Assembly (NCBI GenBank): GCA_905480575.1
Contig: CAJQQZ010000070.1
Location: 1-36,792 of the forward strand
DNA length: 36,792 nt
Direction of reading: 5' to 3'
Source: an uncultured Alphaproteobacteria bacterium
GTDB lineage: Bacteria; Pseudomonadota; Alphaproteobacteria; UBA7985; CAJQQZ01
The notes below the pieces were generated by a model. It did no database searches and had not been told where the DNA came from. It saw nothing but the letters and a program-made list of their open reading frames with translations. This document shows positions 1 to 7,577 of the stretch, piece by piece. Made by a program: the position numbers and the translations under genes. Each line of letters starts with the position of its first letter. Positions within the stretch are counted from its first letter, which is position 1.

Positions 1-136
1 GTAGTTTCCTTTGTTTGATGTTTTTGGTTTGCACCTACATCAAAACCGGAAACGGCTGGCTCCTTCAAGAGCCGAACGTAGTCCTTCCAGCTAGCTGGAA
101 GGACTACTATGTCAGATTAAGTCGGAACTAATTCAG
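1..136. repeat. Left arm of a 136-bp perfect terminal inverted repeat
   Basis: Bases 1-136 are the exact reverse complement of 36654-36789; the match stops at 137 (t here, where the other arm would need a). The arm contains a 30-bp perfect palindrome (78-107) and a small hairpin GGCTC/GAGCC (58-62 with 69-73). The part nearest the interior (117-136) is the reverse complement of the last codons and stop of the cupin gene at the other end, with no cupin gene beyond it here. Possible explanations are a dispersed repeat at which the assembly ended, a fold-back artefact, or a true inverted duplication. Confidence 0.95.
78..107. repeat. 30-bp perfect palindrome inside the left repeat arm
   Basis: The 30 bases from 78 to 107 equal their own reverse complement, centred on GCTAGC. 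As RNA they would form a 15-bp stem with essentially no loop. No U-run follows in either direction. In the right arm the same palindrome sits 10 bases after the cupin stop codon, where it could act as a 3' end hairpin. Confidence 0.9.
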
Positions 137-429
137 TTTAGGGCTTCTGCTTGATCCCAAAACTCACTTCCTGGGTTAAAATCCCTCGAGGCCGCTAATT
201 TTGAGCTCAAGTAACGGCGTCATGCCCTTTTGTCTCTATTTGATGAGGATACGCGGCACCTTCGAGAAACGCGGCCATCGTTTATGGTACAACGAGTCAG
301 AACTGTTTGTCCTTTGCTGCTAGATTGAGTTATTTAGCCTCTTTGGTAGAGCTAACGCTCCGATACCTTTCAGTCCATCGTGGATCATGATCTATCTTGG
401 TCAGTTTAGTTTGTAGATTTATTTAGTTT
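137..429. other. Non-coding stretch with no recognised feature
   Basis: Between the left repeat arm and the stop codon of the hemoglobin gene I see no open frame of useful length, no tRNA and no obvious terminator on either strand. A short piece at about 174-185 looks superficially like a tRNA T-arm, but nothing around it folds into a tRNA. Confidence 0.5.
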
Positions 430-894
430 CTACCTGGAAGCGGGACGAGCTTTTAGTTCTGGCAGGCCAAACATCGCGAGTTGAAGACTGGCACCGATGC
501 GCTCAGCGCGTTCCATCATGTATTCAACGGCTTCTTCGCAGGTCGTGTTGTCTACCAGGGTTTTTCTGAATAGCGACAACCAAACTGTGAAATGCTGTTC
601 CTCCACGTGATGGGGCGCTTGCTTTAGTGCTATATGCTTGGGGACTGGTGTCCCGGAATACTTTCCGGAATTGAGCGCAACAGAGGACCAGAAGAGTTTT
701 ATCTTCTCCAGATGATGATCCCAGTTGTCGCCAATCTTGTTGTTGAAGATTGGGCCGAGCGTTGGATCAAGGCGAACGCGAGCATAGAAGTCATCAACCA
801 AGATTGAGAGAAAGCTCTCGTCGATGCCAATTGCGTTGGCATGGGCCACAATTTGAGCCCGGCGTTCTGCCACCAAATTAGGCGTTTGTGTCAT
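430..894 (-). CDS. Group III truncated hemoglobin
   Basis: A 154-residue globin, probably heme-binding and soluble, with a role in oxygen or nitric oxide chemistry inferred from the family. It resembles Campylobacter Ctb-type (TrHb group III) proteins. The B-helix motif DDFYARVR supplies Tyr37 (B10), PKHIAL supplies the proximal His87 (F8), and TVWLSLF supplies Trp105 (G8), the residue characteristic of group III. The frame can be extended to a TTG at 903, but I prefer ATG 894. At about 154 residues it is somewhat longer than Ctb (about 127), mostly at the N-terminus and near the end. It stands alone and is divergent from the following permease across about 125 bases. I see no convincing FNR or NsrR site there. 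Confidence 0.88.
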   Translation of the reverse strand: MTQTPNLVAERRAQIVAHANAIGIDESFLSILVDDFYARVRLDPTLGPIFNNKIGDNWDHHLEKIKLFWSSVALNSGKYSGTPVPKHIALKQAPHHVEEQHFTVWLSLFRKTLVDNTTCEEAVEYMMERAERIGASLQLAMFGLPELKARPASR

Positions 895-1019
895 CTCATT
901 CAATCCAGATAGACTATTGGTTGTGTCCTTCTGTTTTCTCAGTAAAACAAATGCATCAGGTCTAGCAAGTTGACAATTAAGAAGAGCAGCTCAGGCTCAG
1001 GGGCTTAAGGAACATCCTC

Positions 1020-1733
1020 TTGGAGTGGATTTTAGTATTTGTCGTTGGCGTTTTCGCGGGCGTGCTTTCGGGCATTGTCGGTACGGGCTCGTCAATGATC
1101 CTGCTGCCGATTTTGGTCTTTGTCTTTGGAGCCAAGGCGGCGGTTCCTATGATGGCGATTTCGGCCTTGTTGGCCAACGCTGGCCGGATCGTCGTTTGGT
1201 GGTCGGAGATCCGGTGGCGAGCTGTGCTTTGGTACTTGGCCTTGGCCGTCCCAGGTGCCGCGCTGGGTGCCGACACGCTTATTGCTATTCCAGAAACACT
1301 GGGAAATTTGGTGTTGGGAGGACTGCTGATCTTGCTCGTCCCAACACGTTATGTGATTAGAGCGCATAATATTGGCTCCAAGCCTATCCATTTGCTGTTG
1401 GCGGGAGGGATAATCGGCTTCCTGACGGGCTTGGTGGCTTCCTCAGGTCCGCTCAGCTTAGCAGCCTTCTCGTCATTCGGGCTCGTCAAGACGGGTTTGA
1501 TCGCGACCGAGGCCGCCGCATCGTTCTTTGTGTTTGGCTCTAAGGTTACGACTTTCAACCAGTTGGGTGCCATGAGCTCCCAGATTCTGATTGATGGCGC
1601 GATTGTTGGTGGAGCCGTTATCGTTGGTACATATGGCGCGAAGCATATTTTGCAGCGAATGTCAGTCAGTTCACACGACCGCGTCATTGATGTGGTTCTG
1701 TTGATCGCTGGCCTGGCAATAATTTTCGCTTGA
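1020..1733 (+). CDS. TauE/SafE (TSUP) family membrane transporter
   Basis: A 237-residue polytopic membrane protein of the sulfite exporter TauE/SafE family; the substrate cannot be read from sequence, but the family moves sulfur-containing or organic anions. The family-typical N-terminal repeat GxxxGIVGTGSSMILLP is present at residues 15-30, and a second related half (GIIGFLTGLVASSGP) begins near residue 130. The whole protein is hydrophobic, with about seven to eight predicted membrane segments. The start is TTG 1020, supported by AAGGA at 1007-1011 eight bases upstream; no ATG serves the conserved N-terminus. It is divergent from the hemoglobin gene and followed by a weak hairpin at 1741-1766. 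Confidence 0.82.
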   Translation: MEWILVFVVGVFAGVLSGIVGTGSSMILLPILVFVFGAKAAVPMMAISALLANAGRIVVWWSEIRWRAVLWYLALAVPGAALGADTLIAIPETLGNLVLGGLLILLVPTRYVIRAHNIGSKPIHLLLAGGIIGFLTGLVASSGPLSLAAFSSFGLVKTGLIATEAAASFFVFGSKVTTFNQLGAMSSQILIDGAIVGGAVIVGTYGAKHILQRMSVSSHDRVIDVVLLIAGLAIIFA

Positions 1734-1740
1734 TCGCATT

Positions 1741-1776
1741 GAGGAGCTGAAAGTGTGGGTCTCCTCGTTGTTTCAG
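1741..1776 (+). terminator. Weak hairpin after the TSUP gene, possible terminator
   Basis: GAGGAG (1741-1746) pairs with CTCCTC (1761-1766), followed by gttgttt, seven bases after the TSUP stop. A nested alternative pairs CTGAAA (1747-1752) with TTTCAG (1771-1776). The stem is short and the T-run is interrupted, so it is only a candidate. Confidence 0.3.
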
Positions 1777-1821
1777 AGTTTTCGTTGGCAACTCATGCGA
1801 TCTTGCCTTAATGAGCGATAA

Positions 1822-1835
1822 ACCTAGCTCTAGGT
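1822..1835. promoter_or_regulatory. 14-base palindrome upstream of the EamA gene
   Basis: ACCTAG-ct-CTAGGT is a perfect 6+2+6 inverted repeat, 57 bases before the EamA start codon. It could be a small operator, but no regulator is identified and it may be chance. Confidence 0.2.
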
Positions 1836-1891
1836 CTTAGCGATTAGTTGACGATCACTACTCGTGATTTTTGCACGACGAAGGAAGAACA

Positions 1892-2809
1892 ATGAACAAA
1901 TCGCTCTTGGCCCATTTTGCGGCTGCTACCGCCGCGCTAAGCGCTGGTACGGCTCTTGTTGCCACGCGTTATGTTGTGGGTGAGACAGATCCCATTTCCC
2001 TAGCCTTCTATCGCTATTTCATAGGCGCTGTTTGTTTTCTGCCGCTGTTGTTTTTTGTTTGGCCAAAGCACAGAGTTTCGGCAACAGATTTCGGGAAGAT
2101 AGCGCTGCTCGGCATTTTGGCTTTCTGCTTGTTCACGCTAGGCTTCAATGCGTCACTGGAGTATATCCCGGCTGCTCGGGGAGCGGTGGGCTTGGCCACG
2201 GTGCCCATTCAAACACTAATCATTGCTGCCATCTTTGGCCGTGAGGTTCTGACGTTCAGGAAGGTTCTGGCCGTGATAATAGCCTTCATCGGGATCGCTG
2301 TCGTCTTCGGCCCAGAGGCGATGAATGTGACTACATCTAACTACTTCATCGGTGACGTTCTCATGCTGGCGGGCGTGTTCTGTGGATCGCTGTATTCGGT
2401 GTTCAGTCGCTCATCTATCCAAAAGCACGGCCCTATGTTTGTCACACCGATTGCCATGATGTTCGGCGCTTTGGCTTTGTTCATCTTGATGATGATCAAT
2501 GGCACGGTTCAGGGGTTTCCGACGTTCAGCACTAAAGGGTGGATCGCGGTAATCTTTCTGGGAACCTTCGCGGGCGCGATACAATTTGGCCTGTTCACCT
2601 GGGCTTTGAAGTGGATTTCACCGACGACAGCCGGGCTTTACATAACGCTTAGCCCCATCGCCGCGGTTGTGCTTGGCATTCTTTTAATCGGTGAATCTGT
2701 CACTCTGGTGCTCGTGGTTGGGTTGGCCTTGGTCCTGCTCGCAATTTTGTTGGGCTCAGGCGCACTCAGCCAATTATGGGGTCTAATTCGACTACCTCGT
2801 GACAAGTGA
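1892..2809 (+). CDS. EamA family (DMT superfamily) permease
   Basis: A 305-residue inner-membrane transporter with two EamA repeats and about ten membrane segments, of the drug/metabolite transporter superfamily. The first repeat covers roughly residues 5-135 and the second about 150-290, each hydrophobic with short loops. The substrate is unknown; relatives export amino acids, purines or small metabolites. The frame is open back to a TTG at 1871, but ATG 1892 has AAGGAAG at 1881-1887 immediately upstream and gives the usual N-terminus. It is convergent with the Nudix gene, whose stop lies only nine bases beyond its own. Confidence 0.85.
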   Translation: MNKSLLAHFAAATAALSAGTALVATRYVVGETDPISLAFYRYFIGAVCFLPLLFFVWPKHRVSATDFGKIALLGILAFCLFTLGFNASLEYIPAARGAVGLATVPIQTLIIAAIFGREVLTFRKVLAVIIAFIGIAVVFGPEAMNVTTSNYFIGDVLMLAGVFCGSLYSVFSRSSIQKHGPMFVTPIAMMFGALALFILMMINGTVQGFPTFSTKGWIAVIFLGTFAGAIQFGLFTWALKWISPTTAGLYITLSPIAAVVLGILLIGESVTLVLVVGLALVLLAILLGSGALSQLWGLIRLPRDK

Positions 2810-2817
2810 AAGTCTAG

Positions 2818-3324
2818 CTAAGCCATCCTAAGGTCTGGTTCTGCAACTTCTCGACTTTGGTTCTCTTTCCAAGTTTTTAGCGCCCATTTGGCGGTTGGGA
2901 AGGCGAGGTTGTCCCAAGGGATGTCGTCCCAATCAAAGAGAGCGACTTCCAAGGATTCAATGCCTGCTGAAAACTTGGGTTCTTTCAGAATAGAGCGGAA
3001 GAACATCTGTACTTGAGAGATATGGGTGATAGTATAAACGGCCAGCATATCACCAACTTCAATGTCGGCGTTCGCTTCTTCTATTGCTTCGCGGGCGGCT
3101 CCTTCTCGACAAGTTTCTCCCAATTCCATGAAACCAGCTGGGATCGTCCAATAGCCTGATCTTGGATCAATCGCGCGTTTGCAAAGTAAGATTTTGTCCT
3201 CATAGGAGACAACAGAACCGACGATAACCTTTGGGTTCTCGTAAGCGATAAACCCGCAATCTCGACAGACCGCGCGTTCGTGGTCATCGCCCTGGGGAAT
3301 TTTTCGTTCAAAGTTTTCTGTCAT
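2818..3324 (-). CDS. Nudix hydrolase with N-terminal CxxC zinc-ribbon-like segment
   Basis: A 168-residue Nudix hydrolase. The Nudix box runs over residues 64-86 (G64, E70, R78-E79, E82-E83), giving the divalent-metal and diphosphate site. The glycine near the end of the consensus is replaced by Asn85, a tolerated variation. The N-terminus has C20-x2-C23 followed by the ENPKVIVG motif found in a subfamily of ADP-ribose or related nucleotide-sugar pyrophosphatases. The exact substrate is not determinable. ATG 3324 is the natural start. It is the second Nudix enzyme in the window, distinct from nudC. Beyond its start lies about 210 bases before the interrupted eptA-like gene. Confidence 0.85.
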   Translation of the reverse strand: MTENFERKIPQGDDHERAVCRDCGFIAYENPKVIVGSVVSYEDKILLCKRAIDPRSGYWTIPAGFMELGETCREGAAREAIEEANADIEVGDMLAVYTITHISQVQMFFRSILKEPKFSAGIESLEVALFDWDDIPWDNLAFPTAKWALKTWKENQSREVAEPDLRMA

Positions 3325-3417
3325 AGGCAGATCCTAGCTCTTTCTTGAAAATCTCGCTAGCCCTCCTCGTTGCGACGTGGAAACTGCTGCATAAAGGAGA
3401 GAATCGTTGGATGAGCC

Positions 3418-3471
3418 TGCAGGTTGGAAAAATAGCTTGAAGAAAACCTGCAATCAAACGATTGTGCAGGT
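3418..3471. promoter_or_regulatory. Three alternating TGCAGGT/ACCTGCA motifs upstream of the eptA-like gene
   Basis: TGCAGGTT (3418-3425), AACCTGCA (3445-3452) and TGCAGGT (3465-3471) alternate in orientation. The middle copy can pair with either the first or the third, giving two mutually exclusive hairpins. They lie 65-118 bases before the eptA-like ATG. They may be operator half-sites or an RNA switch, or may be chance. Confidence 0.3.
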
Positions 3472-3535
3472 CGATTTCAAAGTGATTTTGGTTGAGAAAA
3501 TTAATTGATACTAACATTCAGAGCCAATTGAATTC

Positions 3536-3607
3536 ATGCGCTGGAATTTCCAAAGCCTAAGACTTGATGCATCGCTTGCTCGATTCGTTGTTCTTTGTTG
3601 CCTTCTA
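3536..3607 (+). pseudogene. 5' fragment of eptA-like phosphoethanolamine transferase, cut by IS630
   Basis: From ATG 3536 the frame encodes 24 residues (MRWNFQSLRLDASLARFVV and on), ending in Leu CTA at 3605-3607, whose TA is the left copy of the IS630 target duplication. If the IS and one TA are removed, the frame runs straight into ATT at 4664 and through to 6184, giving a 530-residue protein of normal EptA length. The start of the first membrane helix is therefore in this piece and the rest is beyond the IS. As it stands, translation continues into the IS and stops at 3662-3664 after 42 codons. The ribosome binding site upstream is weak. Confidence 0.85.
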
Positions 3608-3689
3608 AAGTGTTTCTGTTTTAGTTGGAATCGTTTTCTTGTTTCCTTGTGCCTCAAAGTATGATTCTTTCTGTTTGGGAGGATCTATC

Positions 3690-4076
3690 ATGCCAGCACC
3701 ATTGCCATCTGCGCTTCGGGCGCGTTTTCAGCAATACATTGAAGAAGGTTTAAGTGGGCAGGCCGCAGCGTTGCGTCTTAGGGTTTCAGCCGCTACAGGT
3801 ACTCGTTGGGCGCGCTCTGTGAGAGATAATGGAAAGGTTGAAGTCGCCCCTCAAGGACGCCCACCAGGCAAGGGAAAGCTTGCCCCTTATCAGGCCTTTT
3901 TGGAAGAGTTGATTACACAAGACCCTGATATCACACTCTTTGAATTACGGGATGCACTGGAAGATAGTGAAGGTGTTCGAGTTCATCACTCCTCCATTGC
4001 CAATCTGTTGTCCCGTCTTGGGTTTACGTATAAAAAAAGTCGCTGGTGGCCACCGAGCGCCGTCTTCCCCATGTAA
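3690..4076 (+). CDS. IS630 transposase, first frame (helix-turn-helix part)
   Basis: This 128-residue frame holds the DNA-binding N-terminal part of an IS630-family transposase: a winged-helix/homeodomain-like region with the sequence SGQAAALRLRVSAATGTRWAR, then a linker with GRPPGKG and a second helical region ending LSRLGFTYKKS. ATG 3690 has a strong GGGAGGA at 3677-3683. The frame is open upstream to 3639, but that extension looks unrelated. At the A7 run 4032-4038 the family sequence continues in the -1 frame (KSLVATERR), so the residues after about 117 in this frame are out of family register. Confidence 0.88.
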   Translation: MPAPLPSALRARFQQYIEEGLSGQAAALRLRVSAATGTRWARSVRDNGKVEVAPQGRPPGKGKLAPYQAFLEELITQDPDITLFELRDALEDSEGVRVHHSSIANLLSRLGFTYKKSRWWPPSAVFPM

Positions 4077-4648
4077 GGCGGCGGCGGGCCGATTGGTTTG
4101 CCCATCGCCTACCCGCTATTGCCGCAAGGCCTGAACGTGTTGTTTTTCTTGATGAAACAGCCGTCAAAACCAACCTTACACGCTTGCGTGGTTGGGCTGT
4201 GTGTGGACAACGCCTGCCCATGGACACTCCTTTTGGCAGTTGGGGTACGCAAACTCTCATTGCAGGTCTTGGGCATGACAAACTCATTGCTCCCTGGGTT
4301 ATCAAAGGAGCAATGGATGGCCCTGCATTCGCTGCTTATGTGCAAAAGGTGCTGATTCCCGAGATTGAACCAGGTACAGTGGTCGTGCTCGATAATCTGG
4401 CTACGCACCGAAACAAAGAGGCTACTCTGGCCTTACAAGATCATGGCTGTTGGTTCCTCTATTTGCCACCATACTCTCCTGACCTTAACCCTATCGAAAT
4501 GGCTTTCTCAAAACTCAAAGCACACCTGAGAAGAATTGGAGCAAGAACTTTTACCGAAGTCTTCAAGGCAATTGGAGATATCTGCTACATGTTCGAACCA
4601 GATGAATGTTTCAACTATTTCAAAGCCGCTGGATATCAATCAAATTAA
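4037..4648 (+). CDS. IS630 transposase, second frame (DDE catalytic part)
   Basis: This frame encodes the catalytic domain. It can be read from 4037 after a -1 shift, or from an internal GTG at 4046. The DDE triad is visible: Asp in VVFLDETAVKTN, Asp in VVVLDNLATHR, and Glu in LNPIEMAFSKLK. With the first frame fused at the A7 run (4032-4038) the product would be about 319 residues, normal for IS630 transposases. Expression through -1 ribosomal slippage or transcriptional slippage on the A-run is inferred; several IS630 members use such frameshifting. A single-base loss that inactivates the element is the alternative. The stop codon lies inside the right terminal repeat. Confidence 0.9.
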   Translation, partial: KSLVATERRLPHVRRRRADWFAHRLPAIAARPERVVFLDETAVKTNLTRLRGWAVCGQRLPMDTPFGSWGTQTLIAGLGHDKLIAPWVIKGAMDGPAFAAYVQKVLIPEIEPGTVVVLDNLATHRNKEATLALQDHGCWFLYLPPYSPDLNPIEMAFSKLKAHLRRIGARTFTEVFKAIGDICYMFEPDECFNYFKAAGYQSN

Positions 4649-4672
4649 AACCGAAATGCTTTAATTACTCTT

Positions 4673-6184
4673 TTGAACGTGTTTGTTCTGTTTCCGCAGT
4701 TGAATAAATTCGGGGAACCCAAGCTGTTCATCTTTGCGTTGTTGATGGGGACTGTTGAGAACATTGGCTTAATGTTCTGTCTTGCCTTTGCGGCTTGGAT
4801 GGTACGAGTCTGGGCTGGTGTTCTTTTCATAGTGTCAGGGATCGCCAGCTTCTTCATTAAGAACCTGGGTATTGAGATTACAAAACCGATTATTGAGTCG
4901 GTGTTTGGCACTTATCCTCAAGAAGCGGCGGACCTCATGAGCGTCGATCTCGCTGCCCATTTATTGCTGTATGCTGGAATTCCGATAGTGCTCACATTCT
5001 TTTTGAGGATCAAGAAGGAGCCGTTTCTGAAGCGATTGAAGATCTTTTTCATCACTGTCACGCTGATGATACCGTTCTATCTCGTCCCACATTTGATGGA
5101 TCCAAAGTCACTGATTTTTGCAGGAAAGAAACTGGTTGAACCCTATTTCGTGCCCACCAGTCTCTACCGAAATACCTACGGCTTTCTGAAAAAAAGGGTT
5201 TTGAAAGGCTCCATAGCTCTCGAGCAAAGGCAGAGAATCGAAGAAGTTTACGCCTTCGAGTTTGACCGACAACCAAAAGACATGACCTTTGTTTTAGTTA
5301 TTGGGGAATCTACCAGAGGGGACCACTTATCCCTCAACGGATATGAACGAACGACAACACCGAAATTAGAAAAGCGGTCGAACTTGGTAAGTTACACAGA
5401 CGCAACGTCATGTTCGGCCAGAACGATTTTTTCGGTTGCATGTCTGTTATCACACAAGACGTTGAGCACCTTCTCGATGCCGCTCAGCGATACGTCAGTC
5501 ATCTCAGTTATGAAATCTCTAGGCTTCAAAACCTACTTCATTTCCAATCATCGTAAAAAGGGACGCAGCAACTGTGAAGAGGCTGATGTCTGTTTCATGC
5601 AAGCGGAAAAAAACAAGGCGTTAGGCAATACAAAACAAGCGAAATACGACTTGGCTCTGCTTGACCTGATGGCGAGCCCAACAGAGGAGGAAGGCAACAA
5701 ATTCATTGTCCTTCACACGATCGGCAGCCATTCCAATTACAATGACCGTATCCCGGATGAGAGTTACCGAAAATTTCGGCCAACTTGTGAACGCGCATCA
5801 CTTTATCGGTGTGAAAGTGATGAGCTGGTAAACAGTTATGATAACAGCATACTTTACGTGGACACCGTTCTTGATAGTCTCATGGAGCGTCTTGAGGACA
5901 AGAATGCCTTTGTCCTTTACACCTCAGATCATGGCGAATCTTTGGGAGAGAAAGGTGTGTATCTCCACAGCAAGCCCAATTTCCTGGCACCCAGTGAACA
6001 GCGCGATATCCCGATGCTCCTTTGGAAATCAAAGGCGGCGCGGATCACTGAAGACCATGCGCAGCGGATCAAGAAGAAAACACTCGACGAGCCCGTTACT
6101 CATGACCACGTCTTTCACACTATCCTGGATTGCTCAGGCGTGAGGGGTGAGATCGTTGATAAGAAGTTGTCGCTTTGTAATTAG
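4673..6184 (+). CDS. EptA-type phosphoethanolamine transferase, N-terminus removed by IS630
   Basis: The remaining open frame (TTG 4673, 503 residues) is the main part of an EptA/Mcr-like lipid A phosphoethanolamine transferase: an inner-membrane protein with several N-terminal helices and a periplasmic alkaline-phosphatase-fold domain. Key residues are kept. The metal ligand Glu is in VIGESTRG. In SCSARTIFSVAC the nucleophile-position Thr and both flanking cysteines match Mcr C281-x3-T285-x5-C291. The Asp-His of TSDHGESLGE is present, as is the cysteine pair CERASLYRC. The usual CGTxT reads CSART. The intact gene would start at 3536 and encode 530 residues; the insertion falls in the first membrane helix. 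Whether a shortened protein is made from TTG 4673 is unknown. Its 3' end is eight bases from the pgk stop, convergent. Confidence 0.88.
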   Translation: MNVFVLFPQLNKFGEPKLFIFALLMGTVENIGLMFCLAFAAWMVRVWAGVLFIVSGIASFFIKNLGIEITKPIIESVFGTYPQEAADLMSVDLAAHLLLYAGIPIVLTFFLRIKKEPFLKRLKIFFITVTLMIPFYLVPHLMDPKSLIFAGKKLVEPYFVPTSLYRNTYGFLKKRVLKGSIALEQRQRIEEVYAFEFDRQPKDMTFVLVIGESTRGDHLSLNGYERTTTPKLEKRSNLVSYTDATSCSARTIFSVACLLSHKTLSTFSMPLSDTSVISVMKSLGFKTYFISNHRKKGRSNCEEADVCFMQAEKNKALGNTKQAKYDLALLDLMASPTEEEGNKFIVLHTIGSHSNYNDRIPDESYRKFRPTCERASLYRCESDELVNSYDNSILYVDTVLDSLMERLEDKNAFVLYTSDHGESLGEKGVYLHSKPNFLAPSEQRDIPMLLWKSKAARITEDHAQRIKKKTLDEPVTHDHVFHTILDCSGVRGEIVDKKLSLCN

Positions 6185-6192
6185 GCGAGCGG

Positions 6193-7410
6193 TTAAGCGA
6201 CTGCGGCGTCTTCTAAAGCCTTCACGCCGGGGAGGGTCTTGCCCTCAAGCCACTCCAAGAAAGCACCACCCGCTGTTGATACATAAGAGAAGTCATCATG
6301 CGCGCCGGCTTGGATGAGGGCTGAAACAGTATCGCCGCCACCGGCAACAGTGACGAGCTTTCCTTCCTTCGTCAGACGCGCCGCCTCCTGAGCGACGGCG
6401 TTGGTAGCGTAATCATATGGCTCGATTTCGAAGGCTCCGAGAGGTCCGTTCCAAACAAGGGTTTTTGCTTCGCCAATTCGACTAACCAGTTCCTCTGCCG
6501 ATTTTGGTCCTGTATCCAAAATCATCTGATCTTCTGGAACGTCGTCAATAAAAGCGGTAGATGGAGTTAGACCAGCCTCTAATCTTGTTGCCACAACAAC
6601 GTCGGTTGGCAGCATGATTTCACAGCCCTTCGCTTCGGCTTTGGCCAATATAGATTTAGCTGTCGGGATCAGATCATACTCACAAAGAGATTTACCCACG
6701 CCATAACCTTGAGCCGCAAGGAAGGTGTTAGCCATGCCACCACCAATAATGAGCGCGTCCACTTTGTCGACAAGGTTGGACAGAAGATCAAGTTTGGTTG
6801 AGACCTTTGCACCACCGACAACGGCGACGAGGGGACGCTGTGGATCGGCCAGAGCTTTACCCAAGTAGGTCAACTCGTCTTGCATCAACAAACCAGCATA
6901 GGATGGCAGTTTGGTCGTGATCGTCGACACGGTCGTGTGGGCACGGTGAGATACAGAGAAAGCATCGTTAACGTAAGCGTCTGCCAGTTCAGCCAGCTCG
7001 TTGGCGAGGCTGTCTCTCTCGGCTTCCACTTTAGACTCTTCTCGTGGGTCGAAGCGACAGTTTTCTAACAAAAGGATATCGCCGTCATTCATAGTCGCCA
7101 CGGCTGACTTAGCTTGAGCGCCTGTTAATTCTGGAACTAGGGGTACCGGTTGGCCCATTTCACGAGCAAACACCTCGGCGGTTGCAGCCAGCGTAAACTC
7201 TGGTACGACGGCGCCTTTGGGGCGGCCTTGGTGCGCCAGAATGATCGTTTTTGCTCCCGTGTCGCGCAATCGTTTCAGGCTGGGCAGTGCTCGAATAATG
7301 CGAGTCTCATCGGTGATCACTCCGTCTTTCATCGGTACGTTGACGTCGAGCCTGAGAAGGATCGTTTTGCCTTTGGGATCAAAATCGTTCAGCGTCAAAA
7401 ATGAAGACAT
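6193..7410 (-). CDS. pgk: Phosphoglycerate kinase
   Basis: Catalyses transfer of phosphate from 1,3-bisphosphoglycerate to ADP in glycolysis, reversible in gluconeogenesis; cytosolic and monomeric. Recognised by the N-terminal LLRLDVNVPMKDG and LAHQGRPKG substrate-binding motifs, the central VVGGAKVSTK, and the C-terminal nucleotide region with VWNGPLGAFE and VAGGGDTVSAL. From ATG 7410 it has 405 residues, close to the usual 390-400. The frame is open to 7440, but the first ten codons are not family sequence and ATG 7410 is preceded by AAAGG. No gap or fba gene adjoins it here. It is convergent with the truncated eptA-like gene. Confidence 0.97.
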   Translation of the reverse strand: MSSFLTLNDFDPKGKTILLRLDVNVPMKDGVITDETRIIRALPSLKRLRDTGAKTIILAHQGRPKGAVVPEFTLAATAEVFAREMGQPVPLVPELTGAQAKSAVATMNDGDILLLENCRFDPREESKVEAERDSLANELAELADAYVNDAFSVSHRAHTTVSTITTKLPSYAGLLMQDELTYLGKALADPQRPLVAVVGGAKVSTKLDLLSNLVDKVDALIIGGGMANTFLAAQGYGVGKSLCEYDLIPTAKSILAKAEAKGCEIMLPTDVVVATRLEAGLTPSTAFIDDVPEDQMILDTGPKSAEELVSRIGEAKTLVWNGPLGAFEIEPYDYATNAVAQEAARLTKEGKLVTVAGGGDTVSALIQAGAHDDFSYVSTAGGAFLEWLEGKTLPGVKALEDAAVA

Positions 7411-7577
7411 GGATTCAGCCTTTGTATCAGATATTTGCAAAGCGCGGCCTATCTCCCATAGGCGCGGCTGAAATTCAAGAAGAGTCGAACAAAGGCAACA
7501 ATGAAATTGCCGCTGTCTAGCGAAGTTTTGTCGCGATCAAGAAATTTGCAAAGGGCTTTTACGGATTATCTGGTTTT

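Larger units (their letters stand above)
3608..4661 (+). mobile_element. IS630-family insertion sequence (about 1054 bp)
   Basis: A complete IS element flanked by TA on both sides (3606-3607 and 4662-4663), the target duplication typical of the IS630/Tc1-mariner group. The terminal inverted repeats are imperfect. The left end AAGTGTTTCTGTTTTAG (3608-3624) matches the right end read inward, AAGCATTTCGGTTTTAA (4661-4645), at 13 of 17 positions. It carries a transposase in two overlapping frames. The flanking sequence rejoins into one gene when the element is removed, which fixes its ends precisely. Confidence 0.92.

Noticed and set aside
174-185. tRNA T-arm-like sequence GGGTTAAAATCCC
   Set aside because: The loop is not TTCRANY and no acceptor, D-arm or anticodon arm can be built around it.
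46-430. A hidden gene in the left intergenic stretch
   Set aside because: Short frames on both strands end quickly and resemble no protein family.
3639-3689. Extended N-terminus of the IS630 transposase from 3639
   Set aside because: The extra 17 residues do not look like transposase sequence, and ATG 3690 has a strong ribosome binding site at 3677-3683.
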